Of a stretch of DNA of 64,000 nt, positions 54,240-64,000 are shown piece after piece (within the stretch, counting starts at the first letter, position 1; each line of letters starts with the position of its first letter). Source of the stretch: Anastrepha obliqua (lineage: Eukaryota; Arthropoda; Insecta; Diptera; Tephritidae); assembly GCF_027943255.1 (NCBI RefSeq), contig NC_072896.1:69396501-69460500 (forward strand), given 5' to 3'. The notes under the pieces were generated by a model that was not told where the DNA came from, made no database searches, and saw only the letters and a list, made by a program, of their open reading frames with translations. The position numbers and the translations under genes are program-made.

Positions 54240-57200
54240 AAAACAAAGGCGAGCAGGTGTATAAAATATTAATTTTTGCCTCCTGGGTATTCCATTTATA
54301 AGCCTTTATGGCTTATAAAAACTTAAATAACTCAAAAAGAAAATTAATATAGTTTTGTAGGGCAGAGAGTTCTATCAAATTCAAACAGCAAACAAATGGT
54401 TGTAAAATAAAACAAAATATAAAAATGTTATGAACTTATTCCCCAACCCAATATACTTACATATATGTATTAAAAAAAATTCGAAATTTTCTGCTTCATA
54501 AAAGAAGCAGTGAGCCAATGTATACAGTTATTTTTATTATCATTATTTTCATTTTTTTTTAAGTATGATTTTCGACTTACGTGGTTATTGCTTGCATCCA
54601 CAGATTTCATCGCATTATGGATAAATCTAAGAAAAATTTAACGTTTATCTCAACTTATTTTTGGTTTGTTGTTTTTTTTTTAGTAGTCTTTTTTTTATTT
54701 GGTTTGTTTTTTTTGCATGCTCTTGTTTTTCTTTTTTGGTGTTTTTTTTCTTCTATGTAGTCTAAAAAAATATGGGACGCTTATTGAACATATAATATTT
54801 GTACTTACCACTTATGAAGAGTTACAGTCCTTTCATTTTGTTTTGTTTTTTGTCAAATAAACACAGCTTTTCTTTTAAGTATTTTTTATTAGTTGTTTTC
54901 TTTCTTTGTTTTTACAAAATGCATAGATTTTTATTTGTTATTTTTGTTCATTTTTTTAATCTGATTTTCGTATATTTAAGTATTGTTTGTATACTCTTAT
55001 ATTCTTATTCTAGTTATATTTAAATCTCGATTACATTACATCACGCGCATATATTTCTAAACGCCTTAGAATAGTTAAATATTTTTATATTTTCTGTTAA
55101 TTAAATTACAGTTATCTACAGTAGAGCTGACGTACTACGTACTATCTCTGTATACTAAATACATACTAAAAACGCAATCCATTGTCGTGTGGAACAACAT
55201 TCAATTACACACCGCGCATTTTATGCAGCACTCGCTAGTAGCTTAAATTCGCGTCATCTAATTTACAGCTCAATATATAAGCGATTTTTTTCAGCGAGTT
55301 TATTAATTAGTCTCTATTTCAATTAAAGAGAATTAAAAATGAATTCGTTATAGGCAAACGCTACACGTTTAATAAATATTACGAAATTTGAATTGACAAA
55401 AAAAAAACGATATTGATCGATCACACTGCGCTCACCATGCACTCTACACGTTCAATATTTAACACGTGATCCGTGGCTCGTGATCGTGATTCAGATTTCA
55501 AAATTTTTTAATATTTTGGATTCATCAGTTATTCACCCTACGCGAGCAATAAATGTTAGAATCCAGTATTACAATCCAAATATCGCGATATTTACGAGTA
55601 TTCGCCATAGATTTTGGTGTTTCATATAGGGATTTTTAATGCGAAAGATAATAGCGAGTGGCATCTAAAAAACGGTGGCAGTGAAATTGGTACGTTCTAA
55701 GCTGTAGTTAGTTATAACGATACATATATTTTTTATTTTTTTATTTTTTATTTTTTTATTTTTTAGTTTTTTAATTTGTTAATTTTTTTATTTCTTCAAT
55801 TTTCAGTTTTCATAGGTAAACGAGCATACAATGAGGGTCATTAGATTACATTAGCAATAGGTATATACATATAGTTTTTCCCACATTTCATTTGTATAAT
55901 TGTACGTTAAGTGGAGTAAAATTATTATCACGTTGTTTATATATATATATATGTAATTTCTTTGTTTATATAAATATATTTCGTTTTTGTGTTAAACCTT
56001 GATTTGAAGAATATTGAAATTTTGCAAAATATAGCAAAAAAATCGTGTTGACATTTTTTTTTTATTAGATTTTATCCTTTGTAAAAGATTAGACAAATGT
56101 ATTAGGTTTTGATAAAGCAATTATATTAAAAGATGATTTTTTTTTTTTAATTTATATATTGGAGTTTTTTATGTCTTAACTTTTCAAGGAAATTATTAAT
56201 AACGACTACAATTTGTTCGCATGTCGCCTATACAGAATAAAAGCTAAACTACTTAGATATTTAATATTTACTTTCATTTACTTACTAAATATATATACTT
56301 ACATATATGTATACATATTATAGTTGTTTACATACATGGTTATAGCTATTGTATATACGACAGTAGTATTGTAGTTTTTATTGTTCATTTATTGCGCATA
56401 GAAGTATTTGAAATACCATCTTCTTGTTCTTATTTGACTTTTTTCGTCCTTCGTTTTGAAGGTGACTAAGGGTAAGACAGAAAAAGCACAAAATACCATT
56501 GTTGCTCTAACTATGTTCTTAACGCATATATGTACATATATGTGCATGTATGTGTAAGTGTTTCTAGTACGTCCTATTATACTCTTGACTGCATACACAA
56601 ATACATATTACACGGATTGCGAAGTATTAAAACGAAGGCGACTGTTGGTAGGAAAAAAGCGGAAACTCAGTCAAGCGAAGGAGATGTGGGCAGTCAATAG
56701 AATTGCACTTGAGAAAGTTCTACTAATTATGTTTACTTTTATTAGGTTTACCTCAGCTGCAGTAATGCCCAATGTTATTACTGTATTATGTACATTGTTC
56801 GGGTTAAACAGAGTCAACTAATGCTCAACTACGTACAGCTACGCGCGATGTTTACTAGATTAACGGCGGTCTCGCCTTACTACAGCTGTATTTTAGACTA
56901 TGAACACTGATTTTGGATTGGAATTACGACCTAAATTTTTATGCTTTTCGCGTGTGCTAAGGCCACTCTTTAAATACACACATATTGTTGTTGTGATAGA
57001 TTATATGTACGAATATTGTTATTTATACAATAAATATTTACAAATCAAATTACCATTGACCATCGATTAGTTTCGAAGGAATCAACCAAATAAATGACTA
57101 ATTGATATCTACATACAATACATAGAATAAATCGTACAGAGTATGCGCAATAGTTGAATATTTGGTTTCGAGAAAGAAAAACACATAAAACAATATATAA

Positions 57201-57340
57201 TTAAAAGTTAAAAAAAATTTTTTTTTTTTTTCATAAAAATTTTAATTGACAAAAAAACATGTATTCAAAAAACAAGTTTTATTTTTGTTTCAATAAAAAT
57301 TTGTCTTAAAAAAATTTTTTTATTTATTTAAATATAATTT
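54240..57340. other. T-rich non-coding stretch
   Basis: Long tracts of TTTTTTATTTTTTATT type occur at 54,640-54,980 and 55,725-55,805, with (TA)n at 55,938-55,953. Open frames here encode only runs of Phe, Leu and Ile and are composition artefacts. No gene is supported. Confidence 0.5.
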
Positions 57341-57341
57341 T

Positions 57342-57641
57342 ATGAAAAAAAATGTTAAAAAAATTATTAAAAAAATCAGGACAGTAAGAAAACGCCTGTT
57401 CAAAACAATCAAGAAAACACTAGCCCAGAGTAAAAAGAAAACTTCCCACAGTTGTAAGAAAAAATACGAAAGAGTTACGTTCGAGAATGATGCAACAATT
57501 ATTTGTGATATGTTAAATTTTCTCAGACGATTGGCACTAAAGGCTTTGGCAAACTTAGTCATGAAGCGATGTTCAGTTGAACAACGTATACAAGTGATCC
57601 AAATGTTTTATGAAAATGGTCGTGCATTGCGGTCTTATTGA
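57342..57641 (+). pseudogene. possible DD41D-type transposase N-terminus inside a Lys-rich frame
   Basis: The ATG-started frame of 99 codons is Lys-rich at first (IKKIRTVRKRLFKTIKKTL). Its end, MKRCSVEQRIQVIQMFYENG, fits the first helix of the transposase lineage seen at 2469 and 12535 (relatives start xKYSVEQRxxIVxxYFEN). The frame stops right after RALRSY, so only about 25 residues can be assigned. The Lys-rich part is probably chance. Confidence 0.4.
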
Positions 57642-57794
57642 ATCTCCCTGTATAAGTTAGTGGAACGTGCTAACTTCCCCAACTTATTAAGTAAGGATTA
57701 TTAAAACCACCACTGTATGTTTTCCTGATTATCACCTTTAAATACTCATAATGAATTTACGCGCTCGCATTGATAAAAGTTCATTCAGAAAATA

Positions 57795-58027
57795 GTAAGA
57801 GTGATAACAACAAGGGTTGAATGCGAACGAAGCTACCTACAACTATAACCACGCTTATGATCTTCATTCATTTGCACACGGCACGCTAAGCGACAGATAA
57901 GTAGTAAGAGCGACAACAACAAGAGTTAAATGAGAACGAAGCTGTAACTACAACTATATGAATGATCTTCATTGATTGCAAAGGAAAATTGCGGGAATTG
58001 AAAAGGTTTTGCACACGGCACGCTAAG
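57795..58027. repeat. imperfect local duplication, about 100-125 bp
   Basis: 57,795-57,893 and 57,903-58,027 share AGTAAGAG(T/C)GA(T/C)AACAACAAG, GAACGAAGCT, ATGATCTTCATT and GCACACGGCACGCTAAG in order. The second copy has an extra run of about 30 bases (GGAAAATTGCGGGAATTG) before the last block. Confidence 0.75.
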
Positions 58028-58029
58028 GC

Positions 58030-60585
58030 GGTAGTTAAATTCCTGGAAAATGTTTTTTATGATTGGTATTTGATTGAATTAGCAAAAACATATTTTCGAT
58101 TAACGGTTAGCGAAATTGGATAGGCTTAGCTTAAGTAAAATATTGTAAAACAAGAACAGAAGAAGATCGGCTTTGAAAGTGATCGTGTCGTAAAATAAAA
58201 TTGTCTAATAAATAGAATTGCCTAATTTATATATTAGTATAGCTGACTAATAGCTTCCAACTGCACACAGATCACATTTCCTTTCAATACATATTAAACG
58301 TCCATTAAACGTCCGTTCCGCAAGAACAAAAAGTACCACGGAAGAACAACAAAAGTCATGGTGATACAAAGAATGGCCCAACTACGTATATTCAGAAAAA
58401 AGAAAATAAAAATATTTAAATATGAGACGACAGAAATGAGTTTCCTTTACTTGAAAGAGATGAGAAGCCTAATTTGTCTAATGCAAAAGGAGTCGAACTC
58501 AAAAAAGGAGTTCAATTATTATTATTATTTTTTTTTTTTTTTCAATGTGAGTGAGTGTGTGGATCTGCTTTATACCTCCCACACTTCTAGTGGTTTTGGT
58601 ATCGTGCTTTGAAAGCATATGGCGCGAAAAGCAACAACCACAAAACAATAACATATAAAAATAAGTACAATCAGCAACCAAAGAAGACAACAAACAAAGA
58701 AAAATTTTACACAAGATTTTTTAAGATGAAAATAAGGCGAATTATTTAACAATATTATTATATCTTAGCTAATTTCGCGTTCGCGCTACCTCGAAAATTA
58801 ATTAATTAAATAAATCAATTTCGCACAAACCAATGACGAATTTTGAAACTCGAAAACAAATCCCTACAAGATGTACGGAAAATCAGCACTTAATAGCTAT
58901 GATGGAAAAAGAAAGGATCTCGAGAAGGACGATAATTCGTAGCATGGATCTCCCTCAACAAAGAGTTCCAACAAGGAAGATCATCATACATCCAGCTGAA
59001 AAGAGAAAAGTAAACACAATAATGAGCGACAACTTAACTTAATCACAATCCAGATAGAAATTATAGATTTAAATCACGGTAACAGTTATTTCCTAAGAAA
59101 TGGTTATCCACTCAACTAAATAAATGCAGTCAGGCTACAAGCATAAATACAGCAATGTAGAGATTAATTAAAGAAATAAAATTTAGTCATGAAATAGAAT
59201 AGCGTTCGTGTGTAGGTTTTATTTATGTGTGTATTTGCTTATATTTCATGCTCAGACTAAATTCCTTTTCGCTCGGTTTTCTTTGCACATAGTGTGACTT
59301 AGTTCGATTGCCGATGTTAGCTTAATACTGAAATGTTGTCATTTTTCGCGGGCTTTACGCAATAGGAGGTAACAAGCAATCAGCTGTTTAGTTTTGAATG
59401 TTTGATCAAAATAAAAAAACACTAAAATATACAGGCATAGGTGCAACCGAAACCTCAGTGTTCTTCGTTTGGCTAACTAACCGTGCACGAAACATAGTTG
59501 GAGATTCACGCTTTGGTGGAATATCCTCGCGTGTCACTTCTTCAACTTCTGGATATTGTTATCTTCACAGGCACCCAAGCGCGCTGTGCCCCTGCCAACA
59601 TTTAGTTGTATTTTAATAGTCCTTTTTGGTAATAAATAGTGAAAATAAAAGCAAGTAGTAGCAAAAATAAAGCAGTCTCAATGTTCGTAATATTTTTCCT
59701 TATAGCGTAACCATAGTGCTTTACAAAGATATGTAGAATAAAATGCACCCCTGCACGGCAACCCTAACACGACGAACAAACATCAAACTGAACGGACGCC
59801 AAAGATGTTAGATTACAATAGACATTGGAGAACGGAGTGGTGAACAGTGAGGTACATGTGAGCGATTCAATAGTGGACGTATTAAATGAACAATGAACTA
59901 TGTAATAGATTTACTTTTAATATGACTAAAAACTTTGTAAATAATTGCTAAATAATAAAGAATTCCTACAGATATACGTGCCGTATTGCAAAAGATTCGC
60001 AAAGGACAGGAACAGCCTTCGCAAAAAGTGCACATCTTTGAAAGAGCCTAGCGAAAGGGAGGCCTTTCGGAAAAGAGGAAGAAGTTTGTACCAATGTCCT
60101 TGAGGACATCCGTCCTTATATGCGAAAAAGGGCGGTAAGTGGAGTTCCTAAAATTTTACGTTTTATATATAAGTTAACTCATGACTCCCACGCCGACGTA
60201 CGTTCCATGTAAACATCACAATAACAGTATAAGAATTTGAATCACCTGCAATTTTAAGTTTCAAGCGATAGCTTGCAATTCTCCAGAAATGAAACACGAG
60301 CCGCAACTGCAGCTGTGACAACAGTGAAACGACATTTGTTGAGAGAAAAATTGAAAATTTTGGAAAGTTTGGGAATGTGTGCCCCAAAATATTGCTGCCG
60401 AGTTCACTCGAGCATCAATAAAAAAAGAACACGCCGCAACATTGGCAAAACACTTTGTCAATGATATATATATTTTTGATGAAGTTAATTACTTCGATGA
60501 CTGCACATACAACTCCGTGCGGTATAAATAATAAACAAGGTAGCCAAGTCACATGATGGCAATTCAGGCTTAATAGACGAATTCG
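58030..60585. other. non-coding stretch
   Basis: No gene is supported. Frames at 58358-58612, 58833-59042 and 59398-59616 show no domain. Confidence 0.45.
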
Positions 60586-60589
60586 AAAT

Positions 60590-61330
60590 ACAGGGCAGAC
60601 GCACTTCGAGTATTCATATCATATTCAATTTGCCAAGTTCACTGGCACTGGCGCAGGAATTGGTATCGAATCAAAACCGATTCGCGTTTGCAAATGGCTT
60701 TTCACAGCTTAGATAACAGGGCAAGCAGGAATTTTACTACAAATTATCAAGCAGCTGCGAGTAACTTACGACAAACTGCAGGTGCAAGTGAACGCCCAAT
60801 ACCTATGGACGTAGATCACAGCACCTCGAGATATAGGGCAAATACAAACAGGGGTCTTGGTTTCGGTAACAAACCTAATGATCCTTTTAGCAGATCTAAT
60901 ACCAACACCGCAGTGGAAAGAAAGCCATTTGGCAGAAGCAGGGCAGATGGGTATAACCATACAGTGGTAAAAAGACTACAGACACGAACTATACCTGATG
61001 TGAAGGTGGGTATTATGGAAATGCTGAACATGTTTCTGAAAACAAAAATTATGGTATGTGATAACGAACCATCACTTAAGTCGGAAACCATTAAAAACGT
61101 CCATGGCATAAGTCAACATGAGGTCCCGCCTTACCATAGCAAGTCGAATGGACAGGTGGAACGATTCCACAGTACATTGACAGAAATAGCTAGATGCGTG
61201 GAGTTGATCTTGTTGGCAAGAATTAAGTACAACAATTCGATCCACTCGGTCACGGATCATAAGCCCATAGACGTAATTTATGGAAAGGAAACCTGAAACA
61301 AAGATATAGAGGAGAGAATTAGGAAAAACC
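60590..61330 (+). pseudogene. Ty3/gypsy-type retrotransposon: gag C-terminal part fused to integrase by deletion
   Basis: An open frame of 202 codons begins at 60688. Its first part (RPIPMDVDHSTSRYR, then GFGNKPNDPFSRSN) resembles the region after the capsid in gypsy-type gag. The sequence just upstream, LALAQELVSNQNRFAFANGF in another frame, fits the capsid end. From about 61000 it becomes integrase: KIMVCDNEPSLKSETI (second catalytic Asp), EVPPYHSKSNGQVERFHSTL (catalytic Glu), ELILLARIKYNNSIHS, KPIDVIYGKET with a stop, and FHNRRNKYKTYEKLD beyond. The Asp-Glu spacing is 32 rather than 35, a small deletion. Protease, reverse transcriptase and RNase H are absent. No LTRs were recognised. Confidence 0.75.
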
Positions 61331-61728
61331 AGACAAGAGATTTAACATTTCATAATAGGAGAAATAAATACAAAACATATGAAAAGTTAGATGTTGTATA
61401 CGTGAAGGTAAACAAACGACTCTGGCACGGGAAAATTTTATAAAAGAAATTAAAATTCACAAATTTGTAGACGAAAAGAAAGAAGAATTTACAAAACAAA
61501 TGCTAACAATTCAAACTTTTCTAATAAATCTTACAAGAGGTAAAAGAAAAAAAAACAGAAATTAAAAAAAGAAAAGAAAAAGAAGAAATTTTTATGAAAA
61601 GAATTTAAATTTTTTACCTTTTGAAAAAAAAAAATTCTAAGAAAAAGAACTATTATATAAAAAATAATATTCTTCTTTACCAAATTTAATCCCTATCATA
61701 AATTAATAAATTAAAAAAAAAACTAAAA

Positions 61729-62617
61729 ATGACAAACCCAAATAATTTAATTAGGCCACCAGTGTTAAATACTACTTAACTCCTGCACCTTCCACCTCCA
61801 CTCCCCAAATTTCCGCAGATTTAGCTTACCTTATTAGGACTATGGTTAACCAAACCCTAGGAACAAACAGACCAAATCTAATCCAAAACGCCCTTAATAA
61901 TAATATAGCCCCAATAATAATGGACCAAACGATAGAACAGTTTATGAACGAAATGGACAAAATTCCAGACGTAGTACGTTCACTACGGGGATAATAGGCA
62001 AGGCAGATATTGCATTAGAGTCATACAATACGCCTTTAGACTGGGCAGCAATCTCTCGCTGCTTGACCACTCATTACGCAGACAAGAGAGGTACAGGCAC
62101 ACTTGAATATCAAATGACGTGCCTAGAGCAAGGACGACTAACAGTAAACGAGTTTTACCAAAAAGTTTACGGGCATTTATCCCTAATCCTAAACAAAATA
62201 GGATGCATGGAAATTGGTGAAGAAGCAGTCCATCTACTAACAGACAACTACCGTGCTAAGGCCCTCGACACTTTCGTTAGAGGACTTTCTGGCGATCTCC
62301 CCAGGCTTCTTGGCATAAAAGAACCGAAAAGCCTTCCCGAAGCCCTCCATCTATGTCTCAAGCTAGAAAATCAAAACCCAACTACATTTAACTCACCGTT
62401 CAACTACCAACAGCAATATCCTAAGCAACCACTCACTCAAACACGGTATCCACAAATTCCAAACCGACAGCCTGCACAGACAAAATTCTATCCAGAACTT
62501 GCATATACGAGTATACCTCAACCACCACCAAATACTAACCTACCCAGCAAAACCTGCGTACCCGAAACTCCAACACAATTAACATTTTTAACAACATATG
62601 CACTCGTATTTGTTTGA
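61729..62617 (+). pseudogene. Ty3/gypsy-type gag (capsid) remnant of a second element
   Basis: Starts at ATG 61729 (MTNPNNLIRPPVLN). A frameshift near 61780 leads to [35 protein letters not shown] and RSLR. An out-of-frame deletion near 61995 follows. Then come [78 protein letters not shown] and [15 protein letters not shown], the capsid-like retrotransposon gag core. The frame ends at 62617 after a Pro/Gln-rich tail. It follows an integrase fragment in the same orientation and has its own gag tail, so it is not the same copy as the one at 60590. Confidence 0.78.
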
Positions 62618-62943
62618 AAATTGACTTTTGTTTTGGTTCTACGTCACCTTTGGAAAATGTGTAAGAGGTAAGCAAACTTTATTCACATCTTTCTTCTCAT
62701 TTTTGCATCAGTAGAAATAAAATAAAAGAAAACCGACAAATAGCTATCAAAGCAATATGTCAAAAAGATCAAAGTAGGCCGAGAATCAAATTGTCAAAAG
62801 CTGATTGAAATTTATATTGTGCGCGCGAATTTCTGTGTACAACCTCTTTAATTTCAAAGTTTTCTAATTTAAACTCTAATTATTATACAACCGTATTGTG
62901 CTATTTTTCAAAAGTGTTTTGCTGATTAAAAAAGAGGTAAGTA

Positions 62944-64000
62944 ATGAATAAAAAAACATGTGCAAATTTAATGAGCTGCGAGAATAGGGAGTGGGGGGCA
63001 AGTGCGGAACAATATTCGCGAAGGCTTAGTGCTTGTGATGATACAGGTGGTAATAGTGAAATTTTTTTGGAGGAGAGTAACTCAGACTATTCCAATTTGT
63101 CAGTAATGTCCATAAGTGAAACTAGCGACAGTGATCCCGAAAATGATACGGTGGAATGTGATAGTGCGTTTGAAATAAACAAATGGGCTATAGCAAATAG
63201 GGTGTCCCATAATGTAGTTACACATCTAGATACTTCAAGTGCTTAGGCTAAAATTATTTTTGAAACTTAAATAATAAAAAAGCTGTGATTCAATCCATTC
63301 CAAGTGGGAATTTTTTATATCGCGGTACCCAACACAATTTTAAAATAGGCGTATTTGTTTTTCTTCACGATAAGGATGAAGTAAAAATTGACGTAGTAAT
63401 TGATGGGCTTAAGTTGTAAAACAGTTTAAGTAAAGTTTTGTGGCCCATCCTTGGAGCAATCGTTGGGTTTCCAAACGAGTCCCCTTTTACCATTGCTTTC
63501 TTTTCTGAGACAAAAAAACCGTGAAACGTCAATGATTACTTGTAGACGGAGAGCTGGCTACATAGATATAAAAACCTATAAGGTCAACGATTTGGAGGAA
63601 CCTTTCCAGAAAAAAAAATTGCAGAATTTTGACTCATCCACTTTGCCTCCTAGCCAGGCTGAATTAACGCAGCATTTATTGAGGACCAAATATATTGCTA
63701 CAATATGGATAAATGCTCATAAGAAAATTGCATCATATTTACGACCAGAAACTTGCGGATGGATATTAGTAGAGGGAAAGTATACATTTAAATGGTTCCA
63801 CGGACCACAGCTGCCTAGTACAATACAAGATATTATTGATCCTGGAACAAACGAAGGTAATATATTTATCCACAGAACATATAACTATTCCATTCTATTA
63901 AATGTCTAAAAATCATTTTGCTTTGTGCTTTGTTACAGGCAATGAAAACGTTAATGCAGAAAGCGAATCAAATGAAGATGAATATAGCGATAGCGAAGGA
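62944..64000 (+). pseudogene. spliced transposon-like gene of an unnamed multi-block family, decayed, cut by the window edge
   Basis: Three coding blocks lie in the same orientation. (1) 62944-63243 is an acidic Ser-rich N-terminus (ETSDSDPENDTVECDSAF) ending in FEINKWAIANRVSHNVVTHL, a helix-like block. (2) 63330-63525, in another frame, gives VKIDVVIDGLKL, a stop, then VLWPILGAIVGFPNESPFTI and AFFSETKKP. (3) 63541-63856 gives RRRAGYIDIKTYKV, PPSQAELTQHLLRTKYIATI and GWILVEGKYTFKWF. A GT-AG intron (63857-63938) follows, and exon 2 continues in frame as NENVNAESESNEDEYSDSEG to the edge. I recall this order of blocks (a WPILG block, then an LTxHxLRxxYxAxIW block) from uncharacterised, probably transposon-derived proteins of insects and other animals. 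I cannot name the superfamily. Internal stops and missing segments suggest a dead copy. Confidence 0.55.
63857..63938 (+). other. predicted 82-bp spliceosomal intron
   Basis: Donor GAAG|GTAATA at 63857 and acceptor TTGTGCTTTGTTACAG|GC ending at 63938, with a pyrimidine-rich stretch before AG. Joining the exons keeps one frame: codon G|GC (Gly), then AAT GAA AAC onward to the window end with no stop. The unspliced frame hits TAA at 63907. Confidence 0.6.

Overview
The window looks like a gene-poor, transposon-rich stretch of a higher-fly (Diptera) genome, most likely a tephritid fruit fly. The sequence is AT-rich, has no bacterial-style gene packing, and every coding block I can recognise belongs to a mobile element. 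The organism call is inference. It rests on IS630-Tc1-mariner remnants of several lineages (one with DD41D spacing, which I associate with tephritid 'rosa'-type mariners), 5'-truncated RNase H-bearing LINEs, and a repeat with a (CAA)n tail that I recall from tephritid DNA. No host gene is convincingly present, so the window may be intergenic or part of a very large intron. || Layout. 0-3 kb: four dead IS630-Tc1-mariner relatives (mariner C-terminus, DD37D type, Tc1-like DD34E, and a 551-bp internally deleted DD41D element with both ends). 3-10 kb: an RTE-like LINE end, an RNase H LINE end, a SINE fragment, and a 705-bp TTAA-flanked inverted-repeat element. 10.9-12.3 kb: an unusual mesosatellite built from TGACAAA-like heptads. 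13-21.8 kb: LINE remnants on both strands, a second 706-bp TTAA-flanked element and two dispersed repeats. 23.7-24.2 kb: a 151-bp satellite next to an RT fragment. 25-27.3 kb: three decayed mariner copies. 27.5-35.8 kb: SINEs, RNase H LINE ends and another mariner. 37-47 kb: Jockey-like and LOA/R1-like LINE remnants, SINEs (one split by a 336-bp insertion), a mariner, and a near-perfect 273-bp duplication. 47.46-48.73 kb: a complete 1.27-kb mariner with matching inverted repeats and a 335-codon reading frame carrying all three catalytic aspartates, apparently inserted into an older irritans-like mariner. 51-54 kb: a local duplication, a SINE, Tc1-like and mariner fragments. 54-60 kb: mostly T-rich non-coding DNA. 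60.6-62.6 kb: two Ty3/gypsy-type fragments. 62.9 kb to the right edge: a decayed, spliced, transposon-like gene of a family I cannot name. || How the parts work together. Almost everything is dead. The window records many waves of cut-and-paste and target-primed insertion. The elements that could matter functionally or as recent events are the complete mariner, the TTAA-flanked pair, the seven-copy tRNA-derived SINE, and the gene cut by the right edge. All family names come from reading translated motifs by eye; no search was run.
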